Shown: one piece after another, positions 56,083 through 64,000 of the stretch | How positions within the stretch are numbered: the stretch's first letter is position 1 | Layout of the letters: each line of letters starts with the position of its first letter | Assembly (NCBI GenBank): GCA_037043015.1 | Contig: CM073321.1 | Coordinates: 42,428,420 to 42,492,419, forward strand | Length of the DNA: 64,000 nt | Source: Bryum argenteum | Lineage: Eukaryota; Streptophyta; Bryopsida; Bryales; Bryaceae | Direction: 5' to 3' | Program-made: the position numbers and the translations under genes | The notes under the pieces: generated by a model | What the model saw: the letters and a program-made list of their open reading frames with translations, nothing else | Database searches by the model: none | What the model was told of the DNA's origin: nothing

Positions 56083-57181
56083 TTAACCTTCAAGTTGTTC
56101 AATGTATTCCTGCTGACTGCGTAGACTCGCTTGTTGCACATCTCGTTCGAATTGCGCCTCTTCTTCCTCACGAGATAGGAAAGGTGTTGAAAGTATGTCG
56201 TTACTCCCGTATGCAGTTTGACCATATCTTTAATTTGTATAGTCAAAAATATCTTATCTTCTATCATATTGGCCTCCATACTCGTATTTATCCTTCGGGT
56301 GTAATGGCCTAGAGTATTCGGGACTTCCGAATGTTGTATCGTATTCGTTCTCACAATTGTATGGGTTTATAGCATGAGTTGAGCTTGAGTTGCCTTGAAC
56401 ATTGGATCCGCTACTCTGCCCACCTCGTAAACCATGTGTACCTCCTGTATACATTGGAGATGGGTAGTTTGAACTATACCCACGTCTACCGTATTTGCGT
56501 TCAACTCCGTACGTATGTCGCTAATGGGGTGGCATATAACTCACAAGAGTACCAAATTGGTGGTTACCATGGTAATACCCCTCACTTCCTGTGCCAAAGG
56601 ATACTGGTGCCTGACGACCGTCATGGTTTGTACCTTGGGTAGTGCCTCCCATATCTCCTTGGAGTTCCATGTTGTTGAAGTTGGGCATCCATATCAGTTG
56701 AACGTTCTGAAGAGCATGTATAACAACTTCTTGGTCCCATCCAATTCGTTGGTATGAATCGGTTGCTGCGATCCAATAAATGCACGTTCAAACCTATCAC
56801 AGTAGTTTAGTCAATATCCTTGTGAAGAACTATTTCAGCCCAAACCATCGCCATGGTAGAAAACAACATCAGCTTTGGCCTTGTGTTCTTCATTCCAAGC
56901 TCAATTGTGATTTCATGATATTGGTACGCAAAATGGTTGCTTTTGCAAGTCTTTACTAAGCCTTCACGTCGAGGACCATGTCTCCATGCTTTCATTATAT
57001 GATGCATCTTCACATACTTTTTGCACATGGCGCAATTCCAAATCTTTGCCCTCTCCTCTAGCCAACCTAGCTCTGCAACGTAGTTTGGGTCACTCCATGC
57101 TTTCCAATCCATTTTTGCAGGATTGCCCTTTGGTTGTAAACAATTGGAATCGCCCTTCAGTCGTGAAAACTTGGGCGCCAT
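56083..57181 (-). pseudogene. Zinc-module/GY-rich repeat protein, copy 2
   Basis: ATG 57181 gives MAPKFSRLKGDSNCLQPK, then DWKAWSDPNYVAELGW. The complete module follows: CAMCKKYVKMHHIMKAW ... TCKSNHF, then EITIELGMKNTRPKLMLFS, MAMVWAEIVLHKDID. Near 56810 a stop or shift occurs. The frames then give LNVHLLDRSNRFIPTNWMGP, GY-rich pieces (GDTHGLRGG-like, YEYGGQYDRR near 56260) and the C-terminus YGQTAYGSNDILSTPFLSRE with DVQQASLRSQQEYIEQLEG, stopping at 56083. It is homologous along its length to the 45.9-47.4 kb gene but with a shorter repeat region. Frameshifts break it. The intact module here is the best guide to the motif: C-x2-C-KKYVKM-x-H, then about 20-30 residues, then C-x3-H-F. Confidence 0.68.
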
Positions 57182-57814
57182 TCTCAGCAGCGAGAAGGTA
57201 GCACAGCGTGGACGCGGGTGTCCCACGAGGATCCTGAGGGACGCAATCGACAAAGCTTTAAGAAAAGCGACAACGTCCAGCCTGTTAACCAAATATTCTC
57301 CGAATATTCCCTTAGGCTAAGTTTGACTAGTCGACACCTAGTCGATAGTCGTCCCGATCGATATCCGGTTGATATCTGGTAGAGAGTGCAAGAAATAGGC
57401 AGGTTCATACTCGACCTAAGCAGCCGACCAGTCAGCCGACACTGCAGGTCGGCTGACTGGGTCAACCCGACCAGATCGGGCAGACCGGGTCTGACACAGT
57501 GTCAAACTTGGGACTGTATGTACCCCCTTCTCGAGTAGAAGGGTGTTGCTCTTCATTTCATATTATGTTTGTCTCCTTCTCTCAAGCAGCCGCCTCTTGT
57601 TTTTTGGTATTTGTTTGTAGTCGACTTCATCCTATGTCACATGAGTCTGTTCGATTTCAGCTATTGTAGCAATATGAGGTTATGAGTGAATGAGATACTC
57701 AGTAGTGGTAATACTCAGTCATATACTCCTTCCTATTGTCGACTCGTTTTTTACTTTCTATGCAATCCTGTGTATTTAGGGATACAAATTTTGTATCGCC
57801 TCAAACAAATTGTA
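57182..57814. other. 5' flank of zinc-module copy 2, with a perfect hairpin
   Basis: 57428-57440 (CCAGTCAGCCGAC) and 57448-57460 (GTCGGCTGACTGG) form a perfect 13-bp stem with a 7-base loop. Around it are CCGACC-type words and, at 57496, CAGTGTCAAACTTGG, possibly a hAT-type terminus without a found partner. No TATA box is evident. Confidence 0.5.
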
Positions 57815-58025
57815 CGACCGATCGGGGCCGCACGATCGATTCGCCAATGGCGGCTCACGATCGCGCTTTCGATTGGTCGATCTGGGCCGTTGCTGCTCGG
57901 CCAACTGATCATAGTAACCGGCAAACGAGTAGAGCGAGCGGGGACCGACTCGGCAACTGGCTCGGTCCCTCGGGCGACCACTCCAGCGCCCTCGGTCGAC
58001 TATCGGCCAGTCGCCCGCGTGCTTC
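57815..58025. repeat. GC-rich tract 7 (inverted orientation)
   Basis: Less regular than the others (CGATCGGGGCCGCACGATCG, GGGACCGACTCGGCAACTGG). Identified by its right neighbour, which is the reverse complement of the purine-rich GCAAGAAGAGGAGGGGGA that precedes tract 3. Confidence 0.65.
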
Positions 58026-60519
58026 CTTCCCCCTCCTCTTCTTGCTTCTCCCCAAAACTTTGCTTTGCTCAACTTTTATCACTTTCCTACATTGCATATT
58101 TGCATTTGAAAAGTACTATATTTAGCCGTCTTTGGTCCACGTGGCGTCTAAATCAGGGCAGGGAATGTTCGGACATGGGAATGTGCGGAAGATCTCTTTG
58201 GCAAAAACGAGAATGTTTTATGACAAAGATACTCTGGGCATTAAATAATTCTATAATAATGGACGCTTTACAAGGGGAGTCAAGGCCAACAAATCTCCAT
58301 GCCAATTCACTCACATTTTGACTTTTTATGCCCAATTGGCTTCAATTGAAGAAGAAATTTAACAATCAATAAAGTGGGGCCAATTTCCCCATGTGGGAAG
58401 CTCTTGGGGCCCATTTCTAGAAGGAAAATCAAGGCCATGGGGCCAATTCTTGTTATTAGCTAAAGTCCATACTTTTGATTTGTTCACATTATTTTTTAAA
58501 AATATTCTTTCTTAATTCGAGTCAAGAAAACGTTTCTAGGCCATGAATTCACATTCCTTTGTTAAATCTCTCAAATTTTGTCTAGACTTCGTCCATTCTC
58601 ACAACAGGATTTTGCCATGTATTGGCCCCATGAATGGCTTGGTCCCTAGTGTGAATTGTGAAGTGGCCCTAAATGCTCTCATAAAACGCTCTAGGAATTT
58701 TTGTGATTCTTTCATGAGAGTAGAGTTATTTCTATTATTGGAGAGATCTAATTATATATCAAATCTAGGTGAGCATGTGTGAGCATTCAGTTTTCATAAC
58801 TTTGGTATTACCGTATTAGTCAATGTTTTAACTTCCTATTTAGGCCTTAACTTGTCTACATTTTATAGTCTATATTATTTGATGTGCATTTGGAAATTAC
58901 ACCATGGTTGTGTATCTATTTTAGTACTATTTAGTATCAAAAACCACTTTGCTTAAACAACTCATTCTATTATTGACTATTTTTGTTTGACACCCTTGAA
59001 TTAAGCTAGGAGTATATTTATTTCGTAGTATAATTAATTGTACTTAATTTGCACATATTATATTTAAATAATTCTTTGTAGCATTTTTCTTATTGTATTG
59101 ATTTGAATAATTATTTATTTACCTCTTACAAAGGTAATAGAAATACGTTTCTATTGTGTTCTATTTCGCGATCATAAATTAAGAGAAATACAAGGGGAGT
59201 CAAATAAATTTAGGAAAATATCTCACTCTATAAGTTTTAACATATGGCATTAAATTATAGTCATATTTGATCTTGTACACTTATAGTTGCAAGACTTTAT
59301 GTTTAATAAACTTTTTTATCCTCATGATTGAAACTCCAATTGATTGATTTGGGAATATTATCTTTTGAAGAGCCATCACTTCTTCATTTGGAGTTTCTCT
59401 TGGATAAAATCACTTGCCAATAGGATTTAGGGTTTACAGTTTAGAATTTAGAAATTAGGGTCTAGGGTTTGGGATTTAGGGTTCAGGGTTTAGGGTTCAT
59501 GGTTTAGGGTCTTGGGATTTGGAATAGATTCCATTTTAATTTTAGTTTTGGTGTTGGAAAGCTTTGCAAATTCAATTGTGTGGGGAAGGAAAGTAATGGA
59601 TTCTAGTACGTATGGTGTAGTTTTTAATTATATTTTCAATGGATGATAATGGCAATTTTCTCTATTGCATAGTTATTATTTGCAATATAATCCATTTTGT
59701 GTTTATAACTTTTGTATGAAGATGTTATTGACATGGAATAAATCAGGAGTTTATTGCGAGAAATATATTGGTAGTGTTTTCAACATTCAAAAAAGGATCT
59801 AAGATCCTAGACTTCTCAAACTCACACCCTAATTTAGCCGAATGACACATTTCCAAAAAAAAAGTCCTATATTAGAGGATACACAATTTACATCTCAATC
59901 GTACAATCTTATAATAGAGTTGTTGTAGGTTATGTGGCCCAAAGTTTGAGTCATAAAGCCTTATAGATTACGAGATCATAACGTATTAGTAGGCAAGAGA
60001 ATTTACAAAATTTCAATATTTTCAGATTAAAGTGAAAATTCTTACAACAAAGCTAATGCAATGATAAAATCTCCAACTACAAACTTAATCAAATTTATCT
60101 AACTATTACCGTTGTATCAAAAAGTATGTTCAATGAAACTTCTTGGTTGAAAGCATCGCGTTCGAATGATAAAAATTGCCAAATAATTTACAAAAGGAAA
60201 ATAGAGAAGAAGGAAATTGTTTGGAATCAAATGTATGCCTTATGTACGAAACATCTTTGAATTTGTGAAGATTTGTACTATAAAGAGAAGACTCGAAATG
60301 GTTTCGATCCCAAAAATTAAATTGAAGATCTATCCGTGAATAAAGAGGATATAGCATTTTAGAAATCAACATAAGATTCTTTTTTTTCATAATGTAATAA
60401 TCATTGAGAATCTAATACTAAAAATCCTTGAGGGATCAAAAACTTTCCAACCAAATTTTCTCAGAATTCATTAAAACATCTGAACAATTTTTTTTTTAAA
60501 AAAAAAAAAAACAAAGACC
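58026..60519. repeat. Inverted copy of the AT-rich arms, with telomere-like tract
   Basis: Reverse complement of blocks at 42.5 down to 41.2 kb, then of 43.4 down to 42.8 kb. 59425-59520 is a run of TTTAGGG-like units with variants. No gene is supported; short frames have no motif. Confidence 0.7.
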
Positions 60520-60735
60520 GGCTGACCAGCATCGGTCGGTTAGATCGGTCGGCCGTCATCGGTCAGCCAGATTGGTTGGCTGGAATCGGACCTCCGGATC
60601 GACCGGCCATGATCAATCTGCCGGAGTGGCCGGCCAAGATCAGTCAGCCGGATCGGCCGACCAGGATCAGTCGGTCAAATTAGCCCGCCAACATTGGTCG
60701 CGGTTTGATTGGCCGACCAAACGGTCGTTAGGGTT
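60520..60735. repeat. GC-rich tract 8
   Basis: Words of the form GATCGGTCGGCCGTCATCGG and GGCCGACCA in about 21-26-bp steps. Preceded by an A-rich run as at 45.4 kb and followed by a core promoter. Confidence 0.82.
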
Positions 60736-60747
60736 GGAATTTTTGAT

Positions 60748-60782
60748 GGATAAAGGGCCCTTGGCGCTCATTTCCCTTCACT
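60748..60782 (+). promoter_or_regulatory. Putative orphan core promoter
   Basis: GGATAAAGGG followed by GCTCATTTCCCTTCACT, identical to the segment at 45737-45753. No zinc-module or kinase gene follows; coding sequence has been lost or replaced. Confidence 0.5.
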
Positions 60783-61720
60783 TCTTCTCGAATCCATCCA
60801 CCTCAAATGGGCTGCAGCTGTGGGCATTAGCTTCTTGTGTGCTGCATGTGTGTTGCCGGGGTGGAGTTGTAGAATCTTTTTCACACAGGTTAAAGAAACC
60901 CGAGAAAATAGAGAGTGGGGGTTCTTCGTTGGGAGAATCTAAATTGGTTGTAGTTACGCAATTAAGGTCACAATTAGGAGTCAATTAGACAATAATTTAG
61001 AATTCACCTTCATGCATCATCTTTATCCAACTCCTCTCTCTTTTATCAATAATTGGAATTGATAACTCAAAGTTTGTTTTTATTGTACAATTCAATATTC
61101 ATAATCTTCTTTGACCATAGGCTTGGAATTTCAAACACATTTATATCCTAGGTGCAATTATATATGATTCTCAAAATAACCAAGCACATAGGTAAATTGT
61201 AACTTCTAACACTTCTCACAATTTCTCAATGTAATGTTTAATATTGCAATCCAAGTATAGACTTCATAGTTATTCTTTAAGCATTTCAATGACCAACAAA
61301 TCCAATTTATACTTTTTCACAATTCAGTTTACTCCAAGGTATATATATTATAACTGTTGTTAAAACAACAGTTTGTATTACAAATTGTTAGAAGACAAAA
61401 GATTTAATTCAATGGATACACATTTCTCTTTGAATGTGTTCAAAGGAAAAATGAGGCTAGTCTCCTACTTGTACCTCAAACTTGCTCATTCGCAACTTTT
61501 CATTTGACTTGTGTCTTTTCATTTTCTACTCTTTCTTTTAGATTCTCCTTTTAAGTTCAATTTTGTTCTTATTCACACATAACAAAGAAAATGAAAGGAC
61601 TTTAGACTTTATTTATACAAAAAAAATAGAAAAGTATAGCTCAAAGGCAAAAGAAGTGTATGACATAGCCCCCTCCTCTATGTGTTTGCGTCCCCGCAAA
61701 CAAAGGTAGTACAAAAGTCT
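60783..61720. other. Non-coding region after the orphan promoter
   Basis: A short frame to 60988 has no recognised motif. 61352-61373 is a perfect palindrome (AACTGTTGTT, AA, AACAACAGTT). The rest is AT-rich and presumably 3' flank of the minus-strand ORF that ends at 61721. Confidence 0.45.
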
Positions 61721-64000
61721 CTAACGTCGGTATGCATCTCTAGAAGAAGTTCCCATCCTATCCATACGGTCAATGGCTCCATTAATGGCCAAGTCTGTAG
61801 CTACCAACTGTGGATTGTCCCGACGCTGCATCTGAAGAAAACGCTGAATAGGCCTCATCCTCAAATTGCCAAACTCATTTATCATGGTCAAGTGAGCACC
61901 AATGATGAAATGAGTCAAGCACATCGCCTCCAAAAGCCTATTCACTCTAGTACACTGGTACTGGAGCTTAAGTGTGAGCCAAAACTCCGGGTGACCCACC
62001 GTATGAGGAGCAACTCCATCATTCCGTATGTCTACATCAAGCCACACTCCAAAATCTAGGCACCACTTAGCAAGAATCTTGCAAAAAATGGCAGCCCTAT
62101 AGCAAACTGGGTCCTGGCAATTTCGGTGCTTAGCCCAAAAATTCATGTAATAATCATGACACTGCTGCGGGGTGTTCTTCGTCCCTGGTATAAGTGGCCA
62201 GTTGTATTCAACAGAGTCTAGGGTTTGCCTCTGGGTTCCACCGATTTCTTCTCTGACAGTCACAAAATCTTGGATCGTCACGTACTGCTGGTGGTGGGCT
62301 TCGGGACCAATGGTAAGAGGCCTTCCTGTAGACCACATCAGCTGGAATCTCCTCCATACGAGATTGACCATAGTCTTTAAGAATCCATGCAATTGCCTTC
62401 CATGAGGGTATCGGTTGGTCACTTAACTGATCAAACAGGCTGTCGTAATTGCCTTGGTACTGTTCCTGCATCTGGAAAGGAATCGGCTGGTCCTTGTGCT
62501 CCACGACTATAGCCTTTTGTGCCTCCTGCTGGCGCCGAGCCTCCTCCAGATCTTCCATCAACTGAGCTCTTTCCCGTTGAAGATTCGGAATCTCGCTCAA
62601 TCGATCTTCAGTCTCCATGAGTTCCCTTCTTAGTTCGTCTATAGTCTTAGCTGCGGCCATTCGATCGTCCTCCTCTTTTGCTTTTCGTGCTTGCTGCGCC
62701 TTTAGGTTTGAAAGCTCCTGATTTGCAATCTGCAATTAGGCTTGAAGATCGGCTATGGTCTTATCTTCATCTTGCTTTCTCTGCTGCTGAATCGTCTTCA
62801 AGGCTTCGGAAGTCTCTCCAAGCTCCTTATTCAAGCCTTCTATAGTCTTTTCGAGGGTTTCACATCTCCTGTCCTCTTCGATAGTTGGTCTGGGCTGTCT
62901 TGCAATTTCGAGCTCTGCCTTTACTGTTTTTAACTCATTTTGCAAACGGACTATAATATTAGCTTGTTCTTCCTGTATTATGCTCATCTTCGCCGCTCGA
63001 TCTGCCTTTGACTTCTCTTCTTGGAATTTTTGCTGAAGCAGGTCTATAGTCTTTTCTTGCTTTTGTGAGTTCTTCAAACCCTCACGTACTTCGCTGAGCT
63101 CCTTGCGTAGCCGGTCTATAGTCTTTTCATGGTTTCCTTCCTCCCTGGTTTTGCCGGCTTGCCTCAGCGTGGTGAGCTCATCCATTGCCACTTTCAGCTC
63201 CTCCTGAAGCTGGACTATAGTCATATTCAATTCCTCAATTGTGCTGGCCGTCTCCTTGCGTGCTGCAGTCAACATATCATCCTTTCTCTTGGCTGCAGTG
63301 GTCATTGCCTTGCGAATGGAGTCTCCTCGGTCTATGGTCGAGTTCAGGTTCGTGATTACTTCATCTTTCTCTTCGATAAAATCAGCCTGCTCCTCTGCTT
63401 GGGCGAGTAGATCCCGTATTCGATCCTCCAGTTCAGTTACTCGGGATGCCTCTGTTGCCAGGCGTGACTCCAATTCTTCTCGTGCTACTTCATCGAATTC
63501 TCGTGATGCAGGCTGTATCTGTTGCTTCTTTGGTGGAGGTCTTTCTGGTGTTTTTGTCTCTGCAGGTACTCTCCCACGTTTTGCTGCAGGCCTTGCTGAA
63601 CTTGCACCTCCTGTTGAAATGGAAGGGCTGGGAGGTATGGACTTAGTTGCAGCATCCAAACACAGCATATACATGTAAGTTCTCAACTCCTTGTTTTCTG
63701 ACAAAATTCCGGGTTGCTCCCACAAAACACGTCGTAGGTGTTTATCCACCACTCTTGCCCAGTCCAATCGAACTCCCTTCCATGCTGCTACCGCCATGAC
63801 TAGCATTTCGTAATTAAGGCCCATGGGTGATTGCTCAAATGTAAACATTTGGTTGATGAATACAAACCATTCTCTCCATGGTTCATTGGCCTTGTCAATT
63901 CTCCAAAATGTTTTCTCATCAGCAGTCATTCCTCCTCCTCCAAAAATACTGATCAATTCGTCTCCTGATAGCTTCTTGTGCGCACTGGGGTGTAGCCCAT
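61721..64000 (-). pseudogene. Long coiled-coil retroelement-like ORF, 5' end outside the window
   Basis: The frame is open from the window edge (LSGDELISIFGGGGM), then a globular part (NEPWREWFVFINQMF, DWARVVDKHLRRVLWEQPG, LRTYMYMLCLDAATKS), a Pro/Ser-rich basic linker, and about 300 residues of coiled coil. The coil has recurrent 'KTIDRLRKEL'-like units spaced by 25-30 residues. A single in-frame TAA lies at 62738-62736, after which the same frame continues (IANQELSNLKAQQARKAKEE). Near 62330 the frame shifts into a helical C-terminal domain (VTIQDFVTVREEIG, YYMNFWAKHRNCQDPVCYRA, LLEAMCLTHFIIGAHLTM) ending at 61721. I recognise no family. Architecture parallels the ORFs at 2.2-5.4 and 9.7-10.9 kb, suggesting one class of plant gag-like proteins without zinc knuckles. 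Only two lesions in 760 codons make it young. Confidence 0.55.

Overview
This window is nuclear DNA of a land plant with a repeat-rich genome. The evidence is a fragment of phenylalanine ammonia-lyase, TTTAGGG-type telomere-like tracts, and degenerate plant-type CACTA (TNP2), hAT (DUF659-type) and Ty3/gypsy elements. I cannot name the species. I see no tRNA, rRNA, CRISPR array or intact housekeeping gene. Nearly every coding stretch is a transposon gene or transposon cargo broken by stops and frameshifts.

Layout. 0.6-1.4 kb holds a SWIM-finger-like remnant. 2.2-5.4 kb holds a retroelement-like coiled-coil ORF split by a 340-bp hAT-like MITE. 7.7-11 kb holds fragments of an unknown minus-strand coiled-coil protein with a phenylalanine ammonia-lyase (PAL) piece between them. 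11.1-13.4 kb is a Ty3/gypsy gag-protease remnant. 14-19 kb holds small fragments and a 210-bp direct repeat. 19.7-31.05 kb is a CACTA transposon: a two-exon SET-domain gene followed by a TNP2 transposase. TNP2 is interrupted by a 335-bp fold-back MITE (TSD TCAATA) and by a 5.6-kb minus-strand chromovirus-like Ty3/gypsy element with 259/260-bp LTRs (TSD TTGTG).

31.9-50.9 kb begins and ends with matching hAT-like termini (CAGGGTTGTCA / TGACAACCCTG). It holds two convergent gene pairs. Pair 1 is a hAT transposase facing a putative zinc-module/coiled-coil ORF and a RING-H2 ORF. Pair 2 is a zinc-module/GY-rich ORF facing a protein-kinase-like gene. A third, damaged copy of pair 2 lies inverted at 54.9-57.2 kb. 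The outer promoter ends carry GC-rich tracts made of CCGACCGG-type words, several followed by a TATA box and a conserved TCATTTCCCTTCAC-like segment. AT-rich non-coding arms with telomere-like tracts and a 50-bp minisatellite link the tracts at 39-45 kb and, inverted, at 57.8-60.5 kb. 50.9-52.0 kb is another gypsy LTR/gag remnant. 61.7-64.0 kb is a long coiled-coil retroelement-like ORF leaving the window.

The strongest candidate for an undescribed system is this family of hAT-related elements. They carry convergent gene pairs that share a CxxCKKYVKMxH...CxxxHF module and have regulatory enzymes (kinase, RING) as partners. A separate CACTA element next door carries a SET-domain gene.
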